64,000 nucleotides of DNA from NCBI RefSeq assembly GCF_030915525.1, contig NZ_CP133269.1, positions 2,453,001-2,517,000 of the forward strand, read 5' to 3'. A program made the position numbers and the translations under genes. The DNA is from Neobacillus sp. PS2-9 (lineage in GTDB: Bacteria; Bacillota; Bacilli; Bacillales; Cytobacillaceae). Positions 41,825 through 51,339 of the stretch are shown here, piece after piece (within the stretch, counting starts at the first letter, position 1; every line of letters begins with the position of its first letter). The notes under the pieces were generated by a model. The model was not told the origin of the DNA and searched no databases. It saw nothing but the letters and a program-made list of their open reading frames with translations.

Positions 41825-42772
41825 ATGATTCAAGAATATAGAGTGTTATTATATTATAAATATGTTCAGATAGAGAATCCTGAAGAAACAGCGGATGAAC
41901 ATCGCCAATTCTGTAATGAAGTAGGCTTAAAAGGCAGAATTATTATTGCCGCAGAAGGAATTAATGGAACTGTTTCGGGTACTATTGACCAAACAAATGC
42001 CTATATCCAATACATGGAGCAGCACCCGCTGTTTTCTGGTACAATTTTTAAAATGGATGAAGCATCTGAACATGCCTTCAAAAAGATGAAGGTCCGTTCT
42101 AGATCGGAACTGGTTACCTTACGTTTAGAGGACGATATCAATCCAAATGTTCTCACTGGAAAGCATTTGAAACCGAAGGAATTTTTTGAACAAATGCAGA
42201 GCGAAGACACTGTGGTTATTGATGCTAGAAATGACTATGAATATGACTTAGGACATTTCCGAGGGGCTGTTAGGCCGGATATCTTAAATTTCCGTGATCT
42301 TCCGCAATGGATTAGAGAGAATAAGGAACAGTTTGAAGGGAAAAAGATTCTTACCTATTGTACTGGTGGCATCCGCTGTGAAAAATTTTCAGGTTGGATG
42401 CTTCAAGAGGGATTTGAAGATGTATCACAGCTTGATGGCGGTATTGTTACTTATGGAAAAGACCCAGAAGTACAGGGAGATCTTTGGGATGGCCAACTCT
42501 ACGTATTTGATGAGCGGATCAGTGTGCCTGTTAATCAAAAAGAGCATGTCATTGTAGGAAAAGACTACTATACTGGAGAGCCTTGTGAACGCTATGTGAA
42601 CTGTGCAAATCCAGAATGTAATCGAAAAATTCTATGTTCTGAAGAGAACGAACACATACATTTACGTAGCTGTTCACATGAGTGTAGGGTTCACCCAAAA
42701 AACCGTTATGTTGCTCAGCATGGATTAAGTGAAGAAGAAGTCAACGAAAGATTAATGGCCCTAAAGGCATAA
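41825..42772 (+). CDS. trhO: tRNA uridine(34) hydroxylase TrhO (rhodanese-like)
   Basis: 315 aa from ATG 41825 with AAGGTGG ribosome site; GTG 41816 overlaps it. N-terminal acylphosphatase-like domain ([44 protein letters not shown]), central rhodanese domain with nucleophile [17 protein letters not shown] (Cys near residue 179) and a C-terminal cysteine cluster ([21 protein letters not shown]). TrhO (YbfQ in Bacillus) makes 5-hydroxyuridine at tRNA position 34. Monocistronic with terminator. Confidence 0.93.
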   Translation: MIQEYRVLLYYKYVQIENPEETADEHRQFCNEVGLKGRIIIAAEGINGTVSGTIDQTNAYIQYMEQHPLFSGTIFKMDEASEHAFKKMKVRSRSELVTLRLEDDINPNVLTGKHLKPKEFFEQMQSEDTVVIDARNDYEYDLGHFRGAVRPDILNFRDLPQWIRENKEQFEGKKILTYCTGGIRCEKFSGWMLQEGFEDVSQLDGGIVTYGKDPEVQGDLWDGQLYVFDERISVPVNQKEHVIVGKDYYTGEPCERYVNCANPECNRKILCSEENEHIHLRSCSHECRVHPKNRYVAQHGLSEEEVNERLMALKA

Positions 42773-42779
42773 ATGAAAC

Positions 42780-42815
42780 CAAGCAGGTCGGTATACCGAC
42801 CTGCTTTTTATTTTT
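42780..42815 (+). terminator. Rho-independent terminator
   Basis: Stem AAGCAGGTCGG / CCGACCTGCTT around TATA, then TTTATTTTTT. Confidence 0.95.
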
Positions 42816-42819
42816 TATG

Positions 42820-42837
42820 ATGAGTATATTTACTCAT
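42820..42837. promoter_or_regulatory. Inverted repeat upstream of the type VII locus
   Basis: ATGAGTA-TATT-TACTCAT, perfect 7-bp arms, ~135 bp before the EssC-like gene; a further ATGAG half-site follows at 42841. A candidate operator. The rest of the 200-bp gap shows no gene. Confidence 0.35.
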
Positions 42838-42972
42838 TAGATGAGCATAAACATTGGTATCATTATCAAAAAATTGGGTATGTATATCCAGTAGTCATTT
42901 CTCTCTATTCTTGGCAATGGACCTTTCTACATACATGAAGAACCAATTACCTTATTTAAGGAGTCGTGGTCC

Positions 42973-45900
42973 ATGCAACTTTCATTACTTAAAGGGGATG
43001 TAATTTATACGTGTGTCTTGCCTGAAAAGAAAAAAGGACAGTATTGGATTACAGAAGTTAATACTGATGGAGTGGAAGAAAGAGTTATTGGAGTCGAAGG
43101 AATTGAAAATCAGTGGGTATTAAAATCCAATCGAAAAGCAGCTATTTTTGATAATGGGGAACATGTAAAAGAAGTGAATCTTGAACCACGGAAAATTTAT
43201 TCCATAAAACTTAAAAAAACAGATGAAGAGGCTATCTTGTTATCGGAGCCAAACACCAATGATCGAAAGGTTTTTAAAAAGTTAATTCTTCCTCCTAATG
43301 GAAAGATTACAATTGGGCGTAATGATGAATGTGATATACGGTATTTTAGTCCATTCACTTCCTCGATTCACGCTGAACTTTTTATCAGTGGAAATCAACT
43401 ATCAATCAGAGATAACAAGAGTTATAACGGTACGTTTGTGAATGGCACACGCGTCACCTCTCTAGAACTCCATCCTGGTGATGTCATTTATATCCTTGGC
43501 CTTAAAATAATAATTGGGAATAGATATATTGCGATTAATAATCCGAACAACCAAGTAACATATAACGATCATGTGTTTATAGAATATGAAAAACAAGCCA
43601 TTACCGCAGATGTTGAAGAAGAGGAAGTAGAGGAGCAAGTAACCAATGTCTTTTTCCGTTCACCACGGTTTAAACGGGATATCAAAAAGAAGGAAATTAA
43701 AATTGATTCTCCCCCATCACTTGGGAATCAAGAACAAACCCCGTTAATGTTAATGCTAGGTCCCTCTATCACCATGGGGATGGCATCATTATTTACAGGG
43801 ATTGTTACCTTAAATAACGCATTAAATAATGGGAACCTCATGACCGCTATGCCAACATTGGTCATGTCTATTAGCATGCTTATTGGGATGATTCTTTGGC
43901 CAATTTTAACAAGAAGATACGAAGGTAAAAAGAAAAGAAAAGATGAGTTAGCTAGGCAGGAAAAATATAAAGCCTATCTTAATGACACTCGAAATCAGAT
44001 TGCTAAAGAGACAGAGCATCAACGAAAAATCTTACATGAAAATCATATTACCATTAATGAATGTATGGAGAGGATTAAACAAAGAAAGAGAAATCTCTGG
44101 GAAAGAACACATATACAAAATGATTTTCTCACGCTCCGTCTCGGTTTAGGCACTCTGCCCTTGGAGGTCGATCTTAAAGTACCTGAAAAAAAGTTTTCTC
44201 TCGAAGATGATTTACTAAAAAACGAGCTTGATCGTTTAGTAGAGGAACCAAGAAATCTAGAACAGGTACCAATCTCTCTTTCTTTAATAGAGGATTGGAT
44301 TTGCGGGATAATCGGAAAAAGAGAACACGTCCTACCATTAGTTAAAAGTCTGATTTTTCAAACGACCGCACTGCATAGCTACGATGAGGTAAAGCTAGTC
44401 TTTCTCTATAACCATAAAGAGAGTGAGAAATGGGAATTTGTAAAGTGGCTTCCACATGTTTGGGATGACAATAAAGTGACGAGATATATCGCTACAAATC
44501 TCACTGAAGTGAAGGAGGTATCCTCCTTTTTTGAAAAAGAATTAGCAGAAAGGGAACGTATTTCAAATTCAGAAGACCTTAAATCAATTACCCCTTATTA
44601 CTTGATTTTTGCTATGGATAAAGGCCTTGCTACAAAGGCTGAAATGATAAATATGGTCCTTAAACATAAAAAAAATCATGGGATAAGTCTGATCCATCTC
44701 TATGATGAACTAATGAACCTACCTAAAGAATGCTCTATTGTCGTTCAGCACGACGGCGATGAAGCAAAAATTTATGATAAAGATGATATCACAGGTGAAT
44801 ATATCTCTTTCCAAGCGGACAAATATTTAGATGTTAATGAAATGGAGCTTGCAAAGAGTTTAGCTAATATTCAATTAGATTCTACTTTATCAAAATTTAC
44901 CCTACCAACCATGTTAACGTTTTTAGATATGTTTGAAGTGGGGAAAATTGAGCACTTAAATGCACTAACACGCTGGAAGGAAAACGATCCAACACGGACA
45001 CTTCAAACCCCCATTGGTGTAGATACTTCTGGTGAAAAATTTTATTTGGATTTACATGAAAAATTTCATGGCCCACATGGTTTGATTGCTGGGATGACTG
45101 GTTCTGGAAAGAGCGAAGTCATTATGACCTACATTCTTTCTTTGGCCGTAAATTATCACCCGCATGAGGTCGCTTTTATCTTAATTGATTATAAAGGTGG
45201 TGGAATGGCTAACGCTTTTACTGATTTACCACACTTAGCGGGAACCATTACAAACCTAGATGGTTCAGCGGTGAAAAGGTCATTAATTTCCATACAGAGT
45301 GAACTGAAACGAAGGCAAGCCATTTTCGGAGAAGCAAGTAAAACACTAAATGTCAGTAATATTGATATTTATAAATATCAAAAACTATTTAGAGAAGGTC
45401 AAGTCTCCGAGCCATTACAGCATCTATTTATCATCTCTGATGAGTTTGCAGAGTTAAAAACACAACAGCCAGAGTTTATGGAGCAACTTGTAAGTGCTGC
45501 CCGTATTGGACGAAGCTTAGGTGTGCATTTAATTCTAGCCACCCAGAAACCATCAGGAGTGGTAGATGATCAGATTTGGAGTAACAGTAAGTTTCGCATT
45601 TGTTTAAAGGTACAAGAAAAAGCGGATAGCATGGATGTCATTAAACGTCCTGACGCCGCAGAGCTCTCTGTAACTGGTCGTTTTTTTGTTCAAGTTGGTT
45701 TTAATGAATTATTCGATCTTGGTCAATCTGCCTGGGGAGGTGCGCCGTACTATCCATCAGAACGTGTGGAAAAGAAAATAGACGATAGTGTAGTTGTAAT
45801 AGATAAACAAGGAAGGCTGCTTAAGGAAGTTAAGATAAACAAAAGACAAATGATGGTTACGAATCCGCAAAAGCAAATCGATGAAATTAATAAATATCTC

Positions 45901-47571
45901 TCAGGAATAGCCAAAGAAGAGAACATACGAGTTCGTCCATTATGGCTTGAACCAATACCTCAAAAAATCTACCTCAATGAGTTAAAAGAAAAATATAAAG
46001 TAACTCGTCCTCCTAACTTTGAAATCAATCCAGTCATTGGGGAAATTGATGATCCAGCAAATCAACGCCAGCTAGTCATGACTTTTCCATTATCAAAAGA
46101 AGGAAATGCCGTAATATACGGATCTGCTACTAGTGGAAAATCCACCTTCTTAAGAACACTAATCTACTCATTAATGCAAGATCATTCAGCTGCAGAATTA
46201 AACCTGTATCTTCTTGATTTCGGCTCTGAAACCTTACGTGCCTTTTCAAAAGCACCGCATGTCGGTGATGTTTTATTATCACATGAAGCGGAGAAAGTCA
46301 ACAATTTATTCAAAATGTTATATCAGGAAGTTGAACAACGGAAGAAGCAATTCTCGGATTATGGTGGAGATTATCAGTCATACCGCAAAGCAACAAAGAC
46401 AACGCTGGCGTCAATTGTGATTGTCATTCACAACATTGCAGGTTTTACGGAAATGTTTGAGGACAAAGAAGAAGCGCTTGGATATCTCACTAGAGAAGGA
46501 TTGAAATATGGTATCTATTTTATTGTTACGGCTGCTAATACTGGAGCAGTAAGGTACCGACTACTTCAAAACTTTAAACAGCTTTTTGTCCTGCAGTTGA
46601 ATGACACCTCTGATTATTCAGGGGTACTCGGGAATATAGAAGGTGTCTATCCCTCCAAATTAAAAGGTAGAGGGATTTATAAGACGGATCAAGTCTATGA
46701 ATTCCAAATCGCTCTTGTCCATCAAGATCTTGATAACATTTTAGAATACATCCGCAACTACTGTGACAACTTAGCGAAGAAAAGCCATATGTTTGCCAAA
46801 AGAATTCCAACTCTTCCTGATAAGGTAGATAGTGACTTCTTAATGAATGAGATAAAAAACAGTCCTGACGGAAGAATACCTGTTGGAGTAGAAAAAAACA
46901 GACTGGAAATTTCATATTTTGAGTATAATCGGTCGTATATCAATCTTGTATTATCACAAAACAATGAGAAAGCTGATTTTGTTCAAGGTCTAGCTGAATT
47001 ATTAATAGAGAAAGGGAATTCCACCGTTACAGTTCTCGATCCTGAAGATAAATTTTTACATGATAGCTCAAAAACATACAGCTATCAAGGAAAGAAATCA
47101 GACTATGATCAGACAGTCGTGGAAATGTTCAATCTCTTAGTATTAAGAAACAATACCTATAAAGAGGCCTTGACTGCCCGAGAAACTGCTCCATGTTTCG
47201 AAAAACAAATTTATATAATTACTTCCCTATCTGCATTACAAATAAGACTATCTGCAGATTCAAAGGATAAGTTGAAAATATTGCTAGAAAAAGGGGATAG
47301 GACCTACAATGTGCATTTTTTCATCTGTGAAAGTGTCTCCTATCTATCAACCGTATCCTTTGAGCCTTGGTTTAAAACTCATTTATCAATGAAGGATGGG
47401 ATATGGATTGGTAATGGAATAACTAACCAATATCAATTCAAATTAAACAAAATCACCAATGATATGTATCAGGAAATCGGTGAGGATTTCGGTTACATGA
47501 TTAAAAGTGGAAACACCTCTCTAGTTAAATTACTGACTTCGTGTAATCGGAATGTGGAGGTTATGCTGTGA
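42973..47571 (+). CDS. essC: FHA-FtsK/SpoIIIE ATPase, EssC/YukBA-type type VII secretion motor
   Basis: 1532 aa. Residues ~105-185 form an FHA domain with canonical phosphothreonine-binding residues (IGRNDECDIR, SSIHAEL, NGTFVNG). Two transmembrane helices follow (~260-315). ATPase 1 has a full Walker A GMTGSGKSE (707-715) and Walker B LFIISDEFAEL. ATPase 2 has GSATSGKST (~1050) with a degenerate Walker B (SIVIVIHN). ATPase 3 is degenerate (no GKS). This is the EssC layout; it should drive export of WXG100 and effector proteins across the membrane. First gene of the locus; EssB/YukC, EsaA and EssA are not encoded nearby. Confidence 0.92.
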   Translation: MQLSLLKGDVIYTCVLPEKKKGQYWITEVNTDGVEERVIGVEGIENQWVLKSNRKAAIFDNGEHVKEVNLEPRKIYSIKLKKTDEEAILLSEPNTNDRKVFKKLILPPNGKITIGRNDECDIRYFSPFTSSIHAELFISGNQLSIRDNKSYNGTFVNGTRVTSLELHPGDVIYILGLKIIIGNRYIAINNPNNQVTYNDHVFIEYEKQAITADVEEEEVEEQVTNVFFRSPRFKRDIKKKEIKIDSPPSLGNQEQTPLMLMLGPSITMGMASLFTGIVTLNNALNNGNLMTAMPTLVMSISMLIGMILWPILTRRYEGKKKRKDELARQEKYKAYLNDTRNQIAKETEHQRKILHENHITINECMERIKQRKRNLWERTHIQNDFLTLRLGLGTLPLEVDLKVPEKKFSLEDDLLKNELDRLVEEPRNLEQVPISLSLIEDWICGIIGKREHVLPLVKSLIFQTTALHSYDEVKLVFLYNHKESEKWEFVKWLPHVWDDNKVTRYIATNLTEVKEVSSFFEKELAERERISNSEDLKSITPYYLIFAMDKGLATKAEMINMVLKHKKNHGISLIHLYDELMNLPKECSIVVQHDGDEAKIYDKDDITGEYISFQADKYLDVNEMELAKSLANIQLDSTLSKFTLPTMLTFLDMFEVGKIEHLNALTRWKENDPTRTLQTPIGVDTSGEKFYLDLHEKFHGPHGLIAGMTGSGKSEVIMTYILSLAVNYHPHEVAFILIDYKGGGMANAFTDLPHLAGTITNLDGSAVKRSLISIQSELKRRQAIFGEASKTLNVSNIDIYKYQKLFREGQVSEPLQHLFIISDEFAELKTQQPEFMEQLVSAARIGRSLGVHLILATQKPSGVVDDQIWSNSKFRICLKVQEKADSMDVIKRPDAAELSVTGRFFVQVGFNELFDLGQSAWGGAPYYPSERVEKKIDDSVVVIDKQGRLLKEVKINKRQMMVTNPQKQIDEINKYLSGIAKEENIRVRPLWLEPIPQKIYLNELKEKYKVTRPPNFEINPVIGEIDDPANQRQLVMTFPLSKEGNAVIYGSATSGKSTFLRTLIYSLMQDHSAAELNLYLLDFGSETLRAFSKAPHVGDVLLSHEAEKVNNLFKMLYQEVEQRKKQFSDYGGDYQSYRKATKTTLASIVIVIHNIAGFTEMFEDKEEALGYLTREGLKYGIYFIVTAANTGAVRYRLLQNFKQLFVLQLNDTSDYSGVLGNIEGVYPSKLKGRGIYKTDQVYEFQIALVHQDLDNILEYIRNYCDNLAKKSHMFAKRIPTLPDKVDSDFLMNEIKNSPDGRIPVGVEKNRLEISYFEYNRSYINLVLSQNNEKADFVQGLAELLIEKGNSTVTVLDPEDKFLHDSSKTYSYQGKKSDYDQTVVEMFNLLVLRNNTYKEALTARETAPCFEKQIYIITSLSALQIRLSADSKDKLKILLEKGDRTYNVHFFICESVSYLSTVSFEPWFKTHLSMKDGIWIGNGITNQYQFKLNKITNDMYQEIGEDFGYMIKSGNTSLVKLLTSCNRNVEVML

Positions 47572-47822
47572 TGGAGAAAATTCTAATTGAGGTATTTGTG
47601 CCAGCAATCGAAAAAACCTTTGATGTATACATTCCTCCAACTCTTAAAATGCATGAAATCGAGATGTTGTTATCTAGTGCCATATCTGAATTATCTAGCG
47701 GTTATTTTGCAAAATCACCCGATACCGTGTTATGCGAAAGGAAAAATGGAATTATCATTGATATTAACAAATCAGCGAGTGAGCTCGGCTTACAAAACGG
47801 CTCAAACCTGATGTTAATATAA
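47571..47822 (+). CDS. YukD-like ubiquitin-fold protein
   Basis: 83 aa from ATG 47571, overlapping the EssC stop (TGATG). EKILIEVFVPAIEKTFDVYIPPTLKMHEIEMLLSSAISELSSGYF then GIIIDINKSASELGLQNGSNLMLI fits the YukD/EsaB ubiquitin-like fold. YukD/EsaB is a small cytoplasmic component of Firmicutes type VII systems. The weak sequence conservation makes this a fold- and context-based call. Confidence 0.8.
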   Translation: MEKILIEVFVPAIEKTFDVYIPPTLKMHEIEMLLSSAISELSSGYFAKSPDTVLCERKNGIIIDINKSASELGLQNGSNLMLI

Positions 47823-47854
47823 AATTTAAAATTTAATAGAGAGGGGTTTTAGTA

Positions 47855-48157
47855 TTGGGGAGGAAAATTGTAGTTGATCCGGCAAAACTCGAATCAGCTT
47901 CACAAAAAATTGATGCGCAAGCAGCTGATTATGAGCGCCAATACACCAAGCTTTTCAGTGAGGTCGATGGAATGGGTTCTGCATGGCAAGGAGCAGATAA
48001 CCTTGCTTATGTTACGCAAATTAAAGGCTTTATGGACGATTTCCAAGCAATGGTCGCTCTCATGAAGCAATACTCAGAGTTTTTGAAGCAGGCTGCAACA
48101 GTATACAGACAAACGCAATCTGAAACAATTAATGCTGCGAAAAAACTAACCAATTAA
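47855..48157 (+). CDS. WXG100 family protein 1
   Basis: 100 aa, TTG start after GAGAGGGG. Helix-WQG-helix: ...FSEVDGMGSAWQGADNLAYVTQIKGFMDDFQAMVALMKQYSEFLKQ. ESAT-6-type secreted helical hairpin. The tail has no clear YxxxD/E motif (YRQTQ), so it may be the partner rather than the signal-bearing member of a pair with the next gene. Confidence 0.92.
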   Translation: MGRKIVVDPAKLESASQKIDAQAADYERQYTKLFSEVDGMGSAWQGADNLAYVTQIKGFMDDFQAMVALMKQYSEFLKQAATVYRQTQSETINAAKKLTN

Positions 48158-48180
48158 TTGAACATTAAGGAGGTTCTTCC

Positions 48181-48483
48181 ATGGCAGCTGAAGGAATTAA
48201 TATATCTTTACCAGAGGTATCGAGTACAGCTCAATCGATTAAAGCAATCAATCAAGACCTTTCAACAAGATTAGAAGAAATTAAAAAGGAAATGGGTAAC
48301 CTGGCACAATCCTGGCAAAGCGATGCATCAAATACCATTAGGGATAAGTTTAATGCACTTGCCCCGAGATTTGAAGAATATAAAAACGTTATTAACTCGT
48401 ATGCGATTTTTTTAGACCAAACAGTTGATAACTATAATCAAACTGAAACTGCAATTAATAACAACGCAAGCCAATTTAAATAA
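48181..48483 (+). CDS. WXG100 family protein 2
   Basis: 100 aa, AAGGAGG ribosome site. WXG100-type helical hairpin with WQS at the turn (LAQSWQSDASNTI), and a C-terminal YNQTE matching the type VII export motif YxxxD/E. With the preceding gene it makes a WXG100 pair of the kind that heterodimerises in actinobacterial ESX systems. A hairpin follows the stop. Confidence 0.92.
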   Translation: MAAEGINISLPEVSSTAQSIKAINQDLSTRLEEIKKEMGNLAQSWQSDASNTIRDKFNALAPRFEEYKNVINSYAIFLDQTVDNYNQTETAINNNASQFK

Positions 48484-48500
48484 TTTAAATATTTCGCAGG

Positions 48501-48527
48501 GGGTAACAAAGATATTTTTTGTTACCC
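48501..48527 (+). terminator. Hairpin after WXG100 genes, weak terminator or attenuator
   Basis: Perfect 10-bp stem GGGTAACAAA / TTTGTTACCC with a short loop. No T-tract follows, so it may be an RNA-processing or stability element giving more WXG100 than downstream message. Confidence 0.5.
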
Positions 48528-48562
48528 TCATCCCATTGTTCTTAAAATTGGAGGAATGAGGT

Positions 48563-48754
48563 ATGGATGCAAAAGCAAAAGCAGAAATCTACTCCATAAT
48601 AAATGAATTAAATAGCATTATTAGAGACCTAAATAATACAGCTAATGAGTTAAAGGAATTTAAAGGAATTGGTACAGAATATTGTTCTCAAAAATTAAAT
48701 AAGGTGGCAAGCCACTATAACCAAATAAAAAATAATTTATATGAACTCACTTAG
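48563..48754 (+). CDS. Small helical protein, possible type VII effector partner
   Basis: 63 aa, GGAGGAATGAGG ribosome site. Predicted as two helices: AKAEIYSIINELNSIIRDLNNTANELKEF and YCSQKLNKVASHYNQIKNNLYEL. Small alpha-helical proteins of this type (WXG-like or Lap-like) pair with LXG or other effectors for export. Family not firmly recognised; context is the main evidence. Confidence 0.65.
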   Translation: MDAKAKAEIYSIINELNSIIRDLNNTANELKEFKGIGTEYCSQKLNKVASHYNQIKNNLYELT

Positions 48755-48762
48755 GGAGATTT

Positions 48763-49530
48763 TTGGAATGTGATATGAATCTGTACCTTAAGGCGGTGCT
48801 CGTTACTATGAGTGTGTTTACTTTGTTAACTTTGGCAGCATGTAATGAAAAGAATTTGGAAGCAGCCAAAACAATCCAACAAAAACTAAAAGAAAAATAC
48901 GGCCAAGAATTTGTGGTCGATAGAATTGGCGGAGGCTACGGCACTCTTCATTCAAATACATTAAAGGCCATTGTTTATCCCAAAGAGACAGTATCTAAGA
49001 AATTCAGCGTAGAGATCACAATGGATTTAAATAACATGTGGGATTCATATATGAATATCGTAATGGCTGAGAAATTAGACACAGAAGTAAGAAAACTGGT
49101 AGATCACTATTTTGATGATCCCTATCACCAAAAAACCTATTTATCCTCTACTGGTATGTCCTTTCCTGACCAAAGTCTTACCGATAGAGGAATATCTATA
49201 AAAACATATTTAAAAAATAATTCAGAAGTGATTATATATTTTTTCGTTAAGTGTGATAAGGAAGTGAATCTAACTAACCTGGCGGAGAGACTTCATGAAT
49301 TTGCAAATGAGGCCATTTCCCTCGGGGTAAAAGAAGCATACATTCGTTTGTTTCTTGTTAAGCCTGCCACATACCAGCAAATAGACCAAAAACAAGAACT
49401 CCTTATTGATAGTATCGAGGCTTATGATTATTATTCAAAAAAAGACCATACCTATCAACACTCTTGGCTAACAATTGAAAATTCGATTATTCTTGAATCG
49501 GCAGAAGACATACAGAGAAATTTCAAATAA
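48763..49530 (+). CDS. Lipoprotein of the type VII locus, possible immunity protein
   Basis: 255 aa. TTG 48763 fits GGGAG spacing; ATG 48775 is an alternative that gives a cleaner signal peptide. Lipobox LAAC (Cys near residue 27) follows MSVFTLLTLAA. Mature part (KTIQQKLKEKYGQEFVVDRIGGGYG, LKAIVYPKETVSKKFSVEITMDLNN) has no family I recognise. Placed directly before the lipase-like gene, it could protect the cell envelope against that protein. Confidence 0.7.
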   Translation: MECDMNLYLKAVLVTMSVFTLLTLAACNEKNLEAAKTIQQKLKEKYGQEFVVDRIGGGYGTLHSNTLKAIVYPKETVSKKFSVEITMDLNNMWDSYMNIVMAEKLDTEVRKLVDHYFDDPYHQKTYLSSTGMSFPDQSLTDRGISIKTYLKNNSEVIIYFFVKCDKEVNLTNLAERLHEFANEAISLGVKEAYIRLFLVKPATYQQIDQKQELLIDSIEAYDYYSKKDHTYQHSWLTIENSIILESAEDIQRNFK

Positions 49531-49545
49531 CAAGGGTGGGATTTT

Positions 49546-51126
49546 ATGCCGTTAGAACTGACGGAAATTGATCAGTTGATTTTGGCTTATATTGTGTACT
49601 TTGACCTAAGTGAAAAACAAAAACATGCTGCAATAAATGGGACATTAACAATTGGACAATTAATGAAAGATAACGAGGCTGTTCTCAAAGATTTAAAGGA
49701 TTTTAGGCCTAAATTCAAAACAGTAGCTGAATTTGAACATTTTCAAAGTATAATTCTTTCCATTTCCGACCCCAAATCAAAATATTACTATTGGAAGATT
49801 AAAGATGTAGACGACCAAAATACGAAGACAGGATTTGTTGCTTATACCTTTGAACCACTTGAAGGTCAAGCAATAATGACCTTCCGCGGTAGTGAAGACA
49901 TGAATAACCTTAATCACTTTAATACAGATTGGACTAATAATTTTAATACAATTACTTCACCATTAACCATTCAACAAGGTAAAGCTATTGATTATCTTAA
50001 TACTAATGGACCAAAGTATGGTTCTATTAGTCTCATTGGACATTCCTTGGGTGGGAATATTGCTATTGCAGCCACTGTAGGTGCAAGCAAAGAAATTAGA
50101 GACAAAATAACTAACACGACTACCTTTAATGCACCAGGCTTTAATCAAACATTCCAACTTTCACATAGGGATGAGTTTCATGAAATGAAGTCGAGGATAA
50201 AAGAACTTCAAAATGAAAAAGACTATGTATCCTCCATATTATATAACCCAACCACACCCATAATTATTGAAGCGACGGTTGATGACCTTACCGATAATCA
50301 CTTCGTACACTTTATGGCTAATGATGGTGTAAACCTTAAAAGAAAGGTACCCCAAAAAAAGGATTTTACAACACAATGGATTCATAACATGACCATCGAC
50401 TTAGAAGTACTTCCCGACCCTATGCTTGAAGGGCTAATCAACACTGTTGTTGCACTTAAAAATATGCGAATTGATTATGGTGGTTTAATCAAAGCTGGTT
50501 TGATTATGTTCGTAATCAGTCCACAAGCGACTATAGCTTATGCAGGTGTGCTAGTGGGAACAGCGGCATTATTTGCAGGCGCCATCGTTGTAGGCGGGAT
50601 AATCGTTGCGGCTGTTGCTCTTGCCCAAACGGTCATTCCGATTGTTGTCGAAGAGGTTTCAAAGTTTGTTTCGGCCGTTTACAACAAAGTTGTCGGCATG
50701 GTGAATTATGTAATAGACGGACTTGTGCACACAGCTGTTGCAGCTGGTAAGGCTATTCATGATTTTAGTAAAGCAGTCTCTGAGACTATTTCTAATGTGT
50801 TTTCTAGTCTCTCGAACTCGATTCAAAAACTGTGGAATTCTTGGTTTAACCCTACTTACTATTTACCGATTAATGTAGATATTTATAGGCTTCGAAATAT
50901 GGCGGTGCAGCTACAAAGTATTCAAAACAGGCTAAATACCATTGATAGGAGAATAGATTCCCTTTATACAATAAGTGATATTATAGGTAGCTTAAAGCTC
51001 CTCTTTAATGACTGGGGTATTGGCAATGATGGAAATATCCAAAATTGCATTAACTATATTAATCTAGCAGCGGATGGTATTGAGAATTGCGAACGTAAAC
51101 TTTTAAATCGAGCGTACTCTATGTAA
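49546..51126 (+). CDS. DUF2974-like alpha/beta hydrolase, candidate type VII effector
   Basis: 526 aa. Residues ~1-280 are a lipase-like alpha/beta hydrolase: AIMTFRGSEDMNNLNHFNTDW, nucleophile SLIGHSLGGNIAIAATVGA, TFNAPGFNQ. Residues ~325-365 are a hydrophobic segment (MFVISPQATIAYAGVLVGTAALFAGAIVVGGIIVAAVALAQ) and the C-terminus is helical and Ile/Asn-rich (AVQLQSIQNRLNTIDRRIDSLYTI). The layout suggests a secreted membrane-active lipase carried by the type VII system. GGGTGGG ribosome site. Confidence 0.8.
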   Translation: MPLELTEIDQLILAYIVYFDLSEKQKHAAINGTLTIGQLMKDNEAVLKDLKDFRPKFKTVAEFEHFQSIILSISDPKSKYYYWKIKDVDDQNTKTGFVAYTFEPLEGQAIMTFRGSEDMNNLNHFNTDWTNNFNTITSPLTIQQGKAIDYLNTNGPKYGSISLIGHSLGGNIAIAATVGASKEIRDKITNTTTFNAPGFNQTFQLSHRDEFHEMKSRIKELQNEKDYVSSILYNPTTPIIIEATVDDLTDNHFVHFMANDGVNLKRKVPQKKDFTTQWIHNMTIDLEVLPDPMLEGLINTVVALKNMRIDYGGLIKAGLIMFVISPQATIAYAGVLVGTAALFAGAIVVGGIIVAAVALAQTVIPIVVEEVSKFVSAVYNKVVGMVNYVIDGLVHTAVAAGKAIHDFSKAVSETISNVFSSLSNSIQKLWNSWFNPTYYLPINVDIYRLRNMAVQLQSIQNRLNTIDRRIDSLYTISDIIGSLKLLFNDWGIGNDGNIQNCINYINLAADGIENCERKLLNRAYSM

Positions 51127-51339
51127 ATAAAGAGGAATTAGGGAAAATAATCCTCTAGTTCCTTTTCCTTAAACTCCATGCAAATAAATTTACATCATCG
51201 ATGGACATAAAATTACATTTTAGAAAATACATTTTTTGTGAGCCATCCTATTTTTTTACTACGACTATCGAACTAGGGTGGGGAGCTTTTATGAAATGAA
51301 AAAACTTAGTTTCGTATGACAATTTCTTGGGGTGAAAAG

